Assembly: GCA_022925895.1 (NCBI GenBank)
Contig: JAKSYS010000011.1
Location: 1-64,000, forward strand
Reading direction: 5' to 3'
DNA: 64,000 bases
Source: Fragilaria crotonensis
Taxonomy: Eukaryota; Bacillariophyta; Fragilariophyceae; Fragilariales; Fragilariaceae
Part shown: positions 21,421 to 35,112 of the stretch, in pieces
Position numbering within the stretch: position 1 is the first letter of the stretch
Layout: each line of letters begins with the position of its first letter
Translations under genes and position numbers: made by a program
The notes under the pieces: model-generated
What the model saw: only the letters and a program-made list of their open reading frames with translations
What the model was told of the DNA's origin: nothing
Databases searched by the model: none

Positions 21421-24400
21421 CGAGATGGTCTTGCTCCAATCAGACACTCTTTGGCAATTTCATCAGCTCAAAGGTCGCCATTTTTTGAACTCCATGTCCA
21501 CATCATCCTTTGGTTCACTCGTCATCACTCCGCGTGTCATACAATCACAACATGTTGCACCTTTGGAGCTCGATCAATTCTTCGATGCTGTAAATGAGAC
21601 TCCCGAACCCTATACTGGTGATCATTTCTTCGATGCTGAGACATGGATCAATGGCCCGATCTCACCCGACTTGTTTCCATTTCAAGATATCTGTAGTGAG
21701 CGTGTCCTTGTAGATTGTCGACATGAGGTCCCTACAGAAACCGCCTGTCCAAGTACACCCTCAACTCAAGCTCAGGTCTATCTCACGAGTTTGGGAACGC
21801 ATTCAAATACCCTGCTCCAGTTCGGTACAGTGAGGCATCCAGTGATTTTTGATACGGGCGCATCTCTCGGAATCACCTTTGACAGAAATGATTTTGATGG
21901 ACCTTTGACGAAACCAGAGGGAGAATTGCGACTGGGTGGAATGGCACAAGGACTTCAAATCGAAGGGATCGGATCGGTGACATATACCTTTCGCAACGGA
22001 AACCAGGCAGAAGTCCAGATTCGTAGCAATTGCTACTACGTTCCAAAGGCAAAAGTCCGTCTTCTGAGCCCACAACGTCTCTTTAATCACAAGCGCAGTG
22101 TTGGTGGAAAATTCGAAGGAAATGAATCCACTTTCAAATTAGTATTTGACAATGGTCCGACACTTACCATTGAGTATGATGAACACAATCATCTCCCGAT
22201 TGGTTACGCTTTGGTAGGCGACAGTGTGACTCGTACGGTGGACCCTCAAGCCAATGTTCTTCTATTGGACGACACCAATCAAAACTTGACAGCCGGACAG
22301 AAACTCCTTCTTCAATGGCATGCTCGATTTGGGCACCTAAACTTCAGACGCGTACAAACTATCTTACGTGGATTTCCATTCTCGGTGGTCAAATATGCAA
22401 GTGCCAGTAGATGTGACACTGCTACGATGAAGTGTTCCATTTGTCAATATGCAAAAGCTCACCGTCGTGCTACTCACGGATCCCAAACTGTTGTTAATTC
22501 TGAACGTGATGGATCTTTAACTGCGGAAAATCTAAACCCAGGTAAACGTGTATCTGTTGACCATTTTGAGTCAAGACTTTTGGGTCGCACATTCGACTCT
22601 TTTGGAAAAGCTTCATCTGATCAATATAAAGGTGGATGTATTTTTGTTGACCATGGATCAGGATATTTGCACGTGGAACATCAACTTGGTTTTTCAGCTA
22701 TCGAAACCATTCGAGCAAAGCAGAACTTCGAGAAAATGGCACTTGAACATGGTGTCGTCATTCAGTCTTTCCTCACCGACAGTGGTGCGTTCAAGGCAAA
22801 TGCGTTTGTTGATCACATTCGCAACAGTGGACAGAGGATACAGTACTGCGGTACCAATGCTCATCATCAGAATGGAGTGGCTGAACGATCTATCCGCACG
22901 GTATCAAATATGTCACGTGCTCTCATTCTTCATGCCGCTGCCCACTGGCCAAACGGAATTGATAGCAGCCTTTGGCCGATGGCTGTTAAACATTCGGTAT
23001 ACATATACAACAACACCCCCAACCAAAACGGGGTATGTCCAAGTGACCTTTTTACTGGAGAAATGGTACCGAGACATCGTTTAAAGGATTTTCACACATG
23101 GGGATGTCCAGTATTCATCCTGGATCCCAAACTACAGTCAGGGCAGAAACTTCCTCGATGGCAGCCAAGATCACGACAAGGAATCTTTATGGGACTCAGT
23201 ATGATCCATTCCAGCGAAGTTCCTTTGGTGTTGAACACAACAACTGGAAGCATCACGCCTCAATTTCACGTCGTTTTTGATGATGAATTCTCCACCGTAG
23301 CGTCACTTGAGAGGGAGCACGACCCTCCCTCATTCTGGAACGATCTTTGCCTCGAAAATGCAGTGTACATTCCTGTCGAAGCCAATGCAGGTAATACACC
23401 CCATCAGTTGATTGATGACTGGCTTACTCCGGAGGAGCGTGCAGTGAAGCAGCGGGAGATTGTTCGTTTGGAAGAGATCCGCAGTCGACTCAATACTACC
23501 ATGCATCGCCCGACGGAGGGTCTCACGACATCTCAACCACCAACAACCACTACTAAATTGGTCTCCGAGAGCATCTCGCGCCCCTTTTCTGATGAAGTTG
23601 AAATTCCTGTCCCGACAGAGACTCCGATACCTACCTTACCTGTGAATACTTCGAGTGCGCCTCCCACACCGGTTACAGCTAATGCCCCGAGTACAGTCGG
23701 TCAGGAGATCCTTTCCCCGTCAGCTCGACGATCTGAACGTTCAAACAAAGGACAGTATACATCTACACGATATTTTGACGAAGTGTTTTTAACTCCTCTT
23801 GCCGACGTCAAAGACTGCGATGACACTACTAAAAATCTGGCATATTTGGCAGGACTACACACATGCTATGACACTGGTCTGGAGAACATCAGTGATCCAC
23901 GAGTCTATGCCGCCAAGCAGCGTAAGGATGATCCTGATTCTCCAACATTTCACCAGGCAATGAATGGTGAGCATGCGGAAGACTATATTCAAGCGATGAA
24001 ACTCGAGGTCAACACTCTGGTTCAACAGCGTACGTGGACTTCGATTCCGAGGACTACTTCAATGAATGTTCTAAAGGGAACCTGGGTTTTCAAGCTCAAG
24101 CGGCTCCCCGATGGTACTCCTCTGAAATTCAAAGCTCGTTTCTGTGCTCGAGGTGATCTCCAACAAGAAGGAGTCGACTATTTTGAAACGTATGCACCAG
24201 TTGTGCAGTGGTCTACCATCCGACTTCTATTGTCTACTGTCCTCACAGAAGGATGGGCAACTCGTCAGGTGGACTATACTAATGCGTTCGCACAAGCAGA
24301 AATCAAGGAGGAAGTGTACTTGGAATTCCCTCGCATGTTTGGTCCAAAATCTGGAAACAATGTGGTACTCAAGCTGTTGAAAAGCTTGTACGGTCTCAAA

Positions 24401-25585
24401 CAGGCTCCTCGTACTTTCTTCGAAAAACTCCGTGCCGGACTCTTAGAACGTGGATACTCACAATCAATTGTCGACCCTTGTCTATTCCTCAAACGAGGTA
24501 TCATGTGCGTGGTTTATGTCGATGACACAATTTTTGCTGGAGCAGATGCGGCGGTCCTTGAAGCTGAGATTGCAGCTCTTGGAGTAAGTGATGCCACACA
24601 GCGACATCAATTTCAATTACGAAACGAAGGCGAAGTTGGTGCCTTTCTCGGCATTCAGATTAAACAAACTGGCCCACATGAGTTTTATCTCTCACAACCT
24701 GGATTGATTGATAAAGTGCTGACGGTGAGTGGCATGACTGACTCAAACGGCGTCGACACTCCTACAAGTACTCGTGGAGGAGCTCTCGGAGCTGATATTG
24801 ACGGCGACCCCTTCCTCGAAGAATGGAACTATCGCACTGTTATCGGGATGCTCATGTTCATCTCTGCCAACACCCGTCCCGATATTGCATTTGCAGTGCA
24901 CCAAGCAGCACGTTTCTCCCATTCTCCTCGCGCATCACATGCCCATGCAGTTAAACGTATTCTACGTTATCTTCAGCGAACCAAAGACAAAGGTTTTCGT
25001 TTATGCCCCAACACAACTCGCCAAGTTGATTGTTACGTGGACGCTGACTTTGCCGGGAATTTCGCTGCCGAAAACCCTGGTAACCCTGACTCTGTAAAGT
25101 CGCGCACAGGATACATTATCCTTTATCGCGGCAGCCCTTTGCTGTGGGTGTCAAAGATGCAATCACTTATTGCTCTCTCCACTATGGAGGCTGAATATGT
25201 GGCCCTCTCTCAAGCAATGCGGGATTTAATTCCGATTCGAGAACTGTTGAAAGAGGTGATGGCCACAGTATTTGACGTCAAAGACATTATCCACTACCGC
25301 ACTCATTCCAAGGCATTTCAAGATGTCACAACGCCCGGGTCGAGCATTCCCCCCTCCACTGTCTATGAAGACAATGCAGCGTGTTTGAAATTTGCCCAAA
25401 CCGGACAACTTTCCCCTCGCACCAAGCACATCGGTGTACCCTACCACTGGTTCCGATCGAAAGTGGAGTCTCTGGACATCTCCATTGTGGCTGTGTCCAC
25501 AACTGACCAACTTGCCGACACTTTTACCAAAGGTCTCAGTCTTGTCCCTTTCCAGGCTGCCCGTCGTATCCTCATGGGATGGTAA
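21194..25585 (+). mobile_element. Copia 1 pol region
   Basis: Domains in order: aspartic protease (VIFDTGASLGITFD), gag-pre-integrase with the H-H-C-C finger (HARFGHLNFRRVQ ... CSICQYAKAHRR), integrase core, Copia-type reverse transcriptase with YVDDTIFAGA, and RNase H (CYVDADFAGNF ... STMEAEYVALS). The protease-integrase-RT-RNase H order defines Copia. Confidence 0.93.
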
Positions 25586-25614
25586 CTATGTTCCTGCTTC
25601 GGTTGAGAGGGAGA

Positions 25615-26016
25615 GTTGAATACTATTAACTGTCAACCTCGGAGCTACTAACCATGTGTACTGTGCCCCTGTCCGTCCTTTAACCTGGGAACTATCATTT
25701 GTTCTGAAATGGATTGAACGCACCTACTGCAACTATCTCGCCTTCCTGATTGGTTCACTGAGTGACACTCCAGTTACCTTGACACTATTGTCTACGAGCA
25801 TCAACCCTACAGTTGATGCGTATGTATGTATTGCATATTGGAGCACGAGACGGCCTCGTTCTCAGGCGAGGATGCAGTTTCTCAGATCCTCACAATTTCG
25901 ATAACTTCTTTCTAACTTTATCATCGGATTTCTATTCCCCATTAACAAACTAGTCGTTGTTACTCTCTTGGTAAGAGACAACGAGTAATACCTTCATTGT
26001 TGTTATACAACGAGTG
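25615..26016 (+). repeat. 3' LTR of Copia 1
   Basis: 402 bp, near-identical to the 5' LTR. It is followed directly by the TTCCA target duplication and the resumed TilS coding sequence. Confidence 0.92.
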
Positions 26017-26021
26017 TTCCA

Positions 26022-28110
26022 AAAAGGCTTCCACACTCTTGTCACTGAACATTCCAAGGCTCGATTTATGAAGTGCCTCGCGAAGAACAAACTTCCAAAA
26101 GAAAAGGCCTTGTTCTTTCCACGGTTGTGTGTAGAACGCGATCCCCAAAGGGAATCTTTCAACTTGGTTGAGAAATGGTCCCAGCACAGCAGACTGTAGT
26201 AGGTCCCTTGCTTGGTCACTCTCAACGGCAAGGTTGCTCAAATTATTCATACTTCCCTCCCCATAAATTTCCTGCAGTAATGGCACAAGCTTATTCCGCA
26301 ATTTTCCTCGAGTTGACCAATGAGGAGTGGTATCCTTGAAATACGGCACTCCAAATCGATGAGCATAGTCAAAGATTTCTTTCTTTTCCAACGGAAGCAG
26401 TGGACGGTAGATACAAACTCTGTCATTTACAGACACTTGTGTCATTCCGGATAGATCCAAAGGTCCACTCCCTTTGTGGGCATTGGAGAACACGTTCTCC
26501 CTCAAATCACCACGATGATGACCCAGCATCACACCAACTTCAATATGACTTGCAGTGCCGTTTCCAGTTTCATCTCTGCACAAGCGCACAGTTTCACGAT
26601 AGCAATCGTACCTTGCTTCTCTCGCAATTCTCTCATAATCATCTCTCGCATCAACACCACGAGTAACTTCATCAATCCGACGTGAACAGAAATGAATGTC
26701 CTTTTGTTCACAGTATCGTTTCACGTAGTCGGCTTCGGCGGCTGATTCGGGACGATTGGCATAGTCGATATGAATGCCGTAGACTTTAATGTTGTAATTG
26801 CAATTGTGGGCAAGATGCGCAAGCACGGATGCAATCACCATGCTGTCCACACCACCAGATAAGGACACAATGACAGGATAGGGCTTCTCATCAATAGCAT
26901 TCTCTCCTTGTTGAAGAATTCCTCGACTGTTTAGAAATGAAACAATCGTTTTGTGAACAACATGATGGCACGCGGGACCCATATCAGCATCGAATGGAAA
27001 TGTTTCCAAAATATCATAATCAGACGAAGAAGATGAAGCCGTATTAGTAGCAGCAGCACCCGTAGTACCCTGCGTTTCATCTCCAATTCTGCGTGCCTCA
27101 TCTTGAAGGACTGCCATGCGACGATTGGTTGCCTTTCGGAACCGACTCAGCATCGAATGGCACTGATCTGCAATCGAGGACAGTTCTTCAATATTTTCTT
27201 GAACGAATTGCACCTTGTCAAGTGTACCAGCATGACGAAATGGCATTAATGAAAAAATTACCATGGGCAAGGATATCATTCCGCACTGTATCTCATGTTT
27301 ATGAACTTTGAGAAAGTTCTCGGCAGCAGCGAACGCGAGTGCATCGAGATCCCTTTGTTGTGGTAAGGAAGATGGTGTACCACAGACCTGTCGCGACGAA
27401 GAAGCGTAGTAACGATGAATGTGTCGAGAGAATTGATCCAGGACAATAATCGTTGCAAGTTTTCCTTGATATCCATAAATTTCCAGGTCCCATTGTTTGT
27501 ACGTTTCGTCCAGAATGATTCTTTCAAAGTTTTGTGTAATTTGTTCATCCACCATGAGTCTTTGATTTTCAGAGGAGGCAGCAATCATCCATAACTTCTT
27601 TTGCGCTAGATCAGGAGTGAATTGTCCAAACCAAAACATGAGAACTGATTGGATTGAACGATAATTGTCGTATACTCCCGGGTCAGGTTGAACTGGTACA
27701 TATACTGGTAGTACGGATGGTCGTCGGTCTCGTCTGGAAATGGAATCGAACCAGGCAATCCAACGTTTCCGTATGACGCTCCCAATGGCAGGTGATGACA
27801 TTGTTATTGTTTTCATTGCTACAGCAACATCCTTGCAAAGTTTCTCAATGCCTTGTCTGGTACTACTACTGCTCCAGGTACAGGTACACACGGAGCAGCA
27901 ACAACCAGACAAGTCTTCGGAATTCGAACTCTTCTTCTTCTTCGTCTTCGCGACACACACATGTCCAATCAAAACAAGAAGCGCCATGGATATCACAAAA
28001 GTTCCTTGTCCGATTCGTCCATGAATCTTCTCAGGAGGGAGACTGTGAAAGAATGCATTGCGGCGACTGGGTGCGAACGGTGAGTGATGTGCAGCCTCCA
28101 TCACCGACAT
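26022..28110 (-). pseudogene. DUF924-TilS fusion, copy 1, 5' part
   Basis: This is the upstream three quarters of the fusion gene, beginning MSVMEAAHHSPFAPS at 28110. It holds the DUF924 domain (VLMFWFGQF ... IIVLDQFSRHIHR ... SLMPFRHAG), the ATP-pyrophosphatase P-loop SGGVDSM and the TilS motif GHHRGDLREN. Coding stops making sense at the Copia 1 insertion, at the codon matching residue 678-679 of copy 2. Relative to copy 2 a one-base difference near 28005 changes which upstream frame is open, so the true N-terminus is uncertain. Confidence 0.92.
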
Positions 28111-28257
28111 GATGAGGATATCATTACTCTAGAGTATAACAGGAGGACCGAGTTGGGTGATCGTTCTATTGGAGAGAGTGGTGGTGGTGGGTGGTGCCCA
28201 TCAGAATTTCTTTTTTCTGTTCTGGCGGTACAAGTGTACAGTGCATACAAGTATTGG
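28111..28257. promoter_or_regulatory. Upstream region of TilS copy 1
   Basis: It matches 55804-55955 with several small indels, and is interrupted by the Copia 2 insertion. No specific promoter element is recognised. Confidence 0.4.
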
Positions 28258-28262
28258 TAGAC

Positions 28263-28587
28263 ACTTGAGACTATCACCGGAGATGATACTCTAATCGTAG
28301 AAATTAGTACGTAGTACCGTAGGAAAATTACTGTAGGAAGGTTTCACAAATAGTACGTTCTGAGAAATTATAAGCTACAGTAAATTCGGCACTCAATCGT
28401 TCGAACGACAAACCCGTCGAACGTGTAAAATGGCATTTGACATTCCAACCTTTTTGTCGGGTAGTTCGTACGAAATCAATTAGAGGCCGTACAGTACAGC
28501 GTATCATGTTTCACATTTCGATGGATGACCTCACAGTAGCACAGTACAACGATGGCATCGCAGTCCAGTGCAGCGTAGGTTTCAATT
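28263..28587 (-). repeat. 3' LTR of Copia 2
   Basis: 325 bp on the left side of this minus-strand element, bounded by ACTTGAGACT and GTTTCAATT. By eye it has the same sequence as the right LTR. Confidence 0.92.
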
Positions 28588-28697
28588 CTCCCTTTCATCC
28601 ATAAATGCTGAAATAAATCACGAAACGTCAGTTAAAATAGATACGAGTCAAACGAGGGTTACAGTTTGAACAAGAGACACAAGGGTTTGGGTGGCCG

Positions 28698-31600
28698 TTA
28701 CCATCCTTGGACAAGTTTGCGGACGCGTTCGAAACTCTCACGATTTAGTCCTTTCGTAAGAAAATCTGCCCACTGCTCCTGAGTGTCGACCTTCACGATG
28801 GCGACCGTGCCATCACGCACGTGCTGCCAGAAGAAGTGCCACTTCACCTGGAAGTACTTCGTGCGGTTGGTGATGCGTTGGTTTACGGCGAGAAGAAGGG
28901 CGCCATTGTTGTCCTCGAAGACTTGACACTTAATCGTCGACGTGAACGTACGAGGAAGTTTGATGCCGGAGGCGACTTCTTGGAGCATGGAACGGAGAGG
29001 CAAGAGCGTACGCATCGCGGAGCTGAGAGCGGAGTATTCGGCTTCGAGCGTGGACAAGGAGATCTCACTTTGGAGGTGAGATTTCCACAAAATGGGACAT
29101 CCGCCGAGGGTGATGATGTACCCAGTTCGAGACTTCGCGGAGGTCGGGGAACGATCGGGATCTCGGCCATGAAGGCCTGCGAAGTCGGCGTCAACGTAAC
29201 AGTCGAGATTCAAGGTGCCGGTGGGCTTGACAATCATGCCCATGTCGCTCGTGCGATGCAAATATCGAACGAGAGTTTTGACAGCGGACGCGTGGCTTCG
29301 TTTCGGACTGTGGCAAAACCTGGCGACCTGGCTGACGGCGAAAGCGATGTCGGGGCGAGTGTTGGTCGACAGATAAAGGAGCATACCGACGATAGAACGG
29401 TAGCTCCACGTCTCCGTCATGGGAGGGCCGTCGGGGTCGATTCCAAGTGCGGCCTGGGCGGCTGGCGTCCAATTATAATTGCTGTTGGACATGCCAGTCG
29501 CCTCCTTAATCTTCTGAATGAGACCCTTCTGAGTGAGGATCAGGGTCCCATTCACCACGTCGCGAGTGAAATTGATACCGAGGAAGTCGGTAAACGTGCC
29601 CTCGCGAGTAAAAGCCAAACCTTTAGCTTCCAAGTTGGCGAAAAGCTTGTCAAGGTCGTTTTGGTCGCGATAAGCAATACCTAAATCATCCACGTATAGA
29701 ACGACCATAATTGTATCTTTGTAGAGCAGACACGGGTCGTTAGCGCAGGCTTTAAAGCCTTCTTCACGAAGAGCCTCCGATAGATGCTGATACCAAAGTC
29801 TTGGCGCCACACTCAAGCCATAAAGGCTTTTCAGGAGTCGCAGGCACGTGGCATGGCCTCTCGGAGAGTGGAATCCACGTGGCAAATGGATCCAGACTGG
29901 ATCCGAAAGCGGGGCTTGAACAAACGCGCTGCTGAAGTCGATTGTGCAAGTTTTCCAGTTCAAAGTAAGTGAGAGAACTAGGAACAACCGTACAGTACTC
30001 CAAGCCACGACTGGGGCAAAAGTCTCCTGAACGTTTTCTTGGAGATCGCCTCTTACACAGTAGCGTGCCTTGTACTTACTGATAGTACCATCGGGAGTAC
30101 GTTTGCGACGAAAACCCAAGTACCGGGCAAAATTCGAGTCTTGGCTTCCGTGATCGGCACTTCGATCCATGTACCGTTTTTCTGCAAACTTTGAATTTCG
30201 TCGTTTGCAGCCTTCAGCCATTTTTCGATGTTGTCGCGATCCGCCATTGCTTCGGCGAAGCTCAGAGTGTCAGGGTCACTGACACTCGCCTTATACGAGG
30301 AGGGAGGTGGCGAAAGACACTCGGCGACTTCGTTGTACAGCCATTCGAGGGAAGTTCCGTCGAATTCGGCCATGTAACCATGTCCTTGTTGTCCGTCGTA
30401 TCCGAGGCGGACAGGTGCCGAACGATTGCGAGTGGAGCGACGAGGTTCGTGTTTAACAGGTGTGCTCTTTGCTTTTGTTGCTTTCGGGACGACTGGTTGC
30501 TCACTCACTTTGTTGTCGCTTTCGTTCGCAGGACGAATTGGAGTCGGCGGGGACTGGAAGAGTTTGACTGGAGTTGGAGTCGGAAGTTGCGGCGCAGTCG
30601 GCGCAAGCGGTTGCGGAGTCGCCTCCCTTGGAGTCAACAACGGAGTGGCAGGGGGAGGAGGCACAACGACTGGTGGTGGCGTCGCGATCTGCTCCCTTGG
30701 AGGCTGCAACGGGGTTGAAAGCGGAGGAGGTGCAACTGGAAGAACCTGCGGAGGAGTCGCGTTGTCGAGAGCGGTTGCTACGCGTTGCATCTGGGAGAGC
30801 AATTCGTTCGCTTGCTCGTAGTCGGTGGAGCCATCAATCAGCCTTTCTTCGTCTTCGTCGTCGAGGACGTATTGGAACGTCGAGTCTCGGAACATTCGTT
30901 GCCAACAATCATCGTTGAAGTTCGGAAGGTCGTCGGCGGAAGCGGGAACAGTTGCGAACCAATCGTCGAAGACGATATGAAACTGTGGGGTGATGTACCC
31001 CCGTTTGAGGATTCAAGACGAGAGGAACCGAGCTGGCGTGTTTGTCGGAGAATCCGAGGTTGACGGTGCGAGTTGAGCGAGGAGTCCAACGTGGCAATTT
31101 CTTGCCGTCCGATATCATTTTGTCGAGGACGTAGACTGGACATCCCCAAACGTGGACGTCCACCAATTTCTTTTGCTCCCATCGAGTCTTTGTGAAGACG
31201 TCGTGTGGGGACAACCCAGTTCGTGGGTCAGGCATGTGGTTCACTAGGAACACAGCATGCTTGACGGCGAGGGGCCAGAGTGTGGGGTCGGCGACGTCAG
31301 GCCAGTGAATGGCCGAATGCAACATCATGGTCCTTGCGATGGCCATGATGGTGCGAATGTTGCGTTCGGCGATTCCATTGTGATGGTGAGCGCCGACGCC
31401 AGCGAATCGAATGACTTGTTGAAACTCGGCGAGGTTGCGAGAGAACTCGGCCGAAGTAAACGTTTTCGAATTGTCGGCGAGATATTCTTGTGGCGTCACG
31501 CCTGTGTTGCGACACATTCGCTCGAAGCTCTCTTTTGCTTTGAGGGTCTCGTGCGAGTTCAGACTGACTTGGTGCTCGACAAAAATGTAGCCGGAGGCAT

Positions 31601-32861
31601 GATCGACGAAGATGCAACCACCGGTATACATGTCGTCGAGTTTCGTTTTGCCAGCGGAGGTGAGTAGACGTCCGCGAGTGCTGCAAACAAAATGGTCGAC
31701 GGAGATGCGTTGACCCGGCAGAAGATTGTCCGTTTTGAGAGCGTGCGCTCTATCCTTGACGATCGAGGAGGGCGTCGTTCCAGGGATCGGTCGTCTGTGC
31801 TGCTTGCCGTATTGACAAGCGGCGCATTTTGGAAACGAGGTAAGTCGACATGCGGCAGTTTGCAATCGTCGACTCTCTTCTGTCTTGCTGACGACACCCG
31901 AACGCAGGATGAATTGCACCTTTTTGAAACCAACGTGACCCAAACGATAGTGCCAACGAAGCAATTCCTTCTCTGCTTCATTGAGGTTGAGGTTTCGTTC
32001 GTGAACGGTATTCACAATCGAAACGAGTGCGTCGGCGGCCTTGAAGGGATCAGTTGCGTTGTACGCTTCCGAAGTTGGGAGATTGTTCTGCGGGTTGACG
32101 TTTGCCGTGACAGGTCCTCGATTGGCATCGTTCGGGACGCCACTGAGCGTCAGACGATTCGGTTCAATGGTGATCGTTTCGTCGGGGTAGGTCTGGAGCA
32201 AGCTTGACGTTGAGAGGAGACGAACCTTGATGTTGGGAACGTGAAACGCGGGAACTTTGAGAAGTCGGAGGTTTCCGAGTTGATCGTGGACAGCCCAAGT
32301 GACTTCGCCTTGGCCTTTGATCTGGAGGCCCTTCGCGATGCCTTTTAATTGCGTGATCGTGCCGGGCGACGTGACGGGGCCTTCAAAATCGGAGAGGTCG
32401 GGCGTGATGGAAATGCTGGCGCCTGAGTCCCAAATGATGGGGCTCGTGTTTGCCTTGGGTCCGAGGGCTTCTCGCATTCGAGCGGGAGCCTGAAGAGCCA
32501 TGCGGAGCGGCGTAGAATGGCACGCCAGATGAACGTGCGAGAGGATCTTATTGGCGGCAGCACGTTGGTGAAACGTAAGCGGAGCGATTGCGAACGGGTC
32601 GGGCGAGTTGGCGGGTGCCACAGGGCAATACTTCGCGGTTCGTGGCGACGAACGTGGGCGTTTGGAGCACCAGGAGGACACGAACGCTTGGTTTTGTTGT
32701 ATTCCTCTCCCTTTGGCCTGTGGTAGGCGGCAACGGAGCAGGGCGACGAGAATTGCGAAGCGTGTCGGCGCGACGTTGGAGACGGAGTGCGCGTTCTTTG
32801 AGAGTCGCGAAGTGACGAAAGTCGTCGCGCTCAGCAACCGTAGGAGGTCGCGAAGCGACAT
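28698..32861 (-). mobile_element. Copia 2 pol region
   Basis: Domains in transcription order: protease (IIWDSGASISITPD), gag-pre-integrase (HYRLGHVGFKKVQ), integrase core, a Pro-rich linker, reverse transcriptase (LYVDDLGIAY) and RNase H (CYVDADFAGLH ... STLEAEYSALS). Copia order. Not continuous in one frame. Confidence 0.9.
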
Positions 32862-34852
32862 ATCCCTGTTGTCGGAGACGGAGGGGGTACGAACGGTGGA
32901 GCTTGTTGACGCGAATGCCTGAATTGAAGCGTGGCGGAGCGAACGACTTCTTGAGGAGTCGCGAGAAGCGACGACGTTGAAGACGAGTGAGCGGAGGCGA
33001 GGAGGGAGCCGTCGAGGCGACGGGAGGTTGCGTTAGGAGCGTTGTCGGGAAGACCGAGAGAAAGAGAAGGGTGACCCAAACGGTAGGAGCGAACGCGAGC
33101 GTTGGGTGTCGGACCACAAGTTGGTGGAGATTGTTGGCAACCCAAGCCAAAATGGTCGACCATGGGATGGCGGAAGCCAAATAGATAGCAAGGGTAACCA
33201 AAATAGGGACCATTGCGCAAATGGCAAAAGAAACGACAAGAAGTAGCCATGGGTTCGCACCTCGGATGAGGTTTAGAAGCGAACGAGGAGGAGACGCGAT
33301 GTTTGGCTTGACTGGAAAGTCAAGCATCCAAACGGAGGGATCCGGCGCCAACATGCTGAGATTTGCTCTTGGCGACGGTGTCGGAGCGGGAGGACGACGT
33401 TCTCCACCGGTGTGAGTGGCGGTCGTGTGCGTGACAGTCCAACGACGACACTTCTCGCACCAGTTGAAGGTTTTATCCTTCACTTTCTTGGAATTGCTAG
33501 TTCCGGGAAGTGGTGGAATTGTGCGCCAGGATTTATGTTTGTTTGTGCGATCCTGGCGGGACCCAGAGGAGGAGGACGATCCGGACTTACGAGTGAGCTC
33601 CGGACACTTGTTCGCCCAATGACCGGGCTTTCCACACTTGTGGCAATTGCCCTTCTTCGTTGTCGTTTCGGTCCCGGATGCCTGGGACTGAATCAACGTG
33701 AGTACCTCAGCTCGGGAGATACCTGCGGGGGCAGTTGCGACATTGCCAAACGTCGCAGACGGAGCTCGGACATCAGGTGCATGACTCGCTGGAGGCCATT
33801 CCTTTCTGTCAAATTGCGTACGGTACGCGTCTTCAGCTTGGCGACAAATATCTTGGAACGTCAATTTCTCGGCGACCATGTGAGCATGGGCGCCTGACTT
33901 TTCCTTGTATCCGATGTCGAGGAGCGCCTGGTCAAGCTTCTGTTTCGTCGAACGGAGAGGAAAGCGGAAGTCTTCGTTTCCGGCTCCTCCGGCCAGAAGA
34001 AAGGTCTTGAGCATCGTGAGCGTGAGGTTGTGGTCGTACTGACCTGCCGTCGTGAGCTCACGTGCGTCCTTGCGATAATCAGCGGCGAGGGCTTCGAGGT
34101 TTTCGCCGGCGTACTGGGACGGGTGGCGAGCCTTAATCGCTGCCTTCAAGTCTTCAAAGCGCTCGATTGACGTGGATTGGATCGTCTTGATGAGCTGGAG
34201 CCAGACGACGTGAAACGAGTCGTCGTCGTCCATCTTCTCTTTGATCTTGCTCATGAGAGCGGGGTCAAGAGACGAGAAGGAACTTGTGGCGGCGAGGTCG
34301 TTCGACTTGTCGTACTTGTCGTAACGAAGAATCTGCTGGGAGCTGAGAGTCTTTGCTGTCGCGACGGTGTAACGAGAGACTCCTGACGACGTTCGTCATC
34401 ACGGAGGAGCTCTCAGGATCGGGGAGATAGGCGATGGTGTCCATCCCACAATCGACGAGATGGTCCCAAACGGCGTTCTGGAAGTCTACGAGACTGCTCG
34501 CTTGGGTAAATAGAGTCGTCATGCCGGTACGACGAAAGTTGTACCCTTTGTGAGGCTGAGGCATGGACAGGGCGGAGTTGATTTGGTGACGTGATGTCGT
34601 CGGCGGCGCTCGGATCGAGGCCGACCCAACCAGGAGCTGGCTTACCGCCAGTCCAAGCGGACCAATCGTCCCTAGAAAGGGAGACAATGTTGCCCATGAT
34701 GGGCTTATCGGGCCTATCAGAGGCGACAATAGGGTCGGAGACAGGTGGCGTCGGGGACGCGGTGACGGGGTCAGAAGTTGGAGTCGGAGACGCCATCTCA
34801 GAGAGATCAGAAGGAATAGCGAACTTGGAAAGGTCTTAGAAGAGCAAAGCAC
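32548..34852 (-). mobile_element. Copia 2 gag region
   Basis: Capsid-like sequence with a classic zinc knuckle (CHKCGKPGHWANKC), followed by a second Cys/His cluster and a hydrophobic stretch. Confidence 0.85.
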
Positions 34853-35112
34853 GGCGTGCTTGTAGATAAAATAGGTAGCCTAGTTGGTAACTTAGGCGCT
34901 CGGAGAGACTTGCTTGGTTGGTAACCGTAGAGTAGTCAACGGCGTTGACTTAGAGCTGCAGCGTAGACGATTGCGGAGCAATCGGGAAACAGATCCTTTG
35001 GAAAGGATCAACTTGAGTCCTTGGAAAGGAGACAACAAATTCCTTTAGGGAGGAATTGGCTTGCCTGGAAGGAAGCGTGAGGGGGTTAGCCTATAGATTG
35101 GGCAAAATAACC
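34853..35112 (-). other. Copia 2 leader between 5' LTR and gag
   Basis: Untranslated leader with repeated GGAAAGGA-type words and the primer-binding-like site adjoining the LTR. Confidence 0.6.

Larger units (their letters stand above)
18759..26016 (+). mobile_element. Copia LTR retrotransposon 1 (CoDi type), looks whole
   Basis: A 7.26-kb element inserted in the TilS gene, with LTRs of about 400 bp and a 5-bp target duplication TTCCA (18754-18758, 26017-26021). Copy 2 supplies the empty site at about 53717. A primer-binding-like TGGTTATGAGCCC follows the 5' LTR and a purine-rich GGTTGAGAGGGAGA precedes the 3' LTR. Gag and pol lie in overlapping frames and no obvious break is seen. The LTRs are nearly identical, so the insertion is recent and later than the duplication. 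Confidence 0.95.

Noticed and set aside
28821-29684. 287-codon plus-strand frame
   Set aside because: Antisense to the reverse transcriptase/RNase H region of Copia 2.
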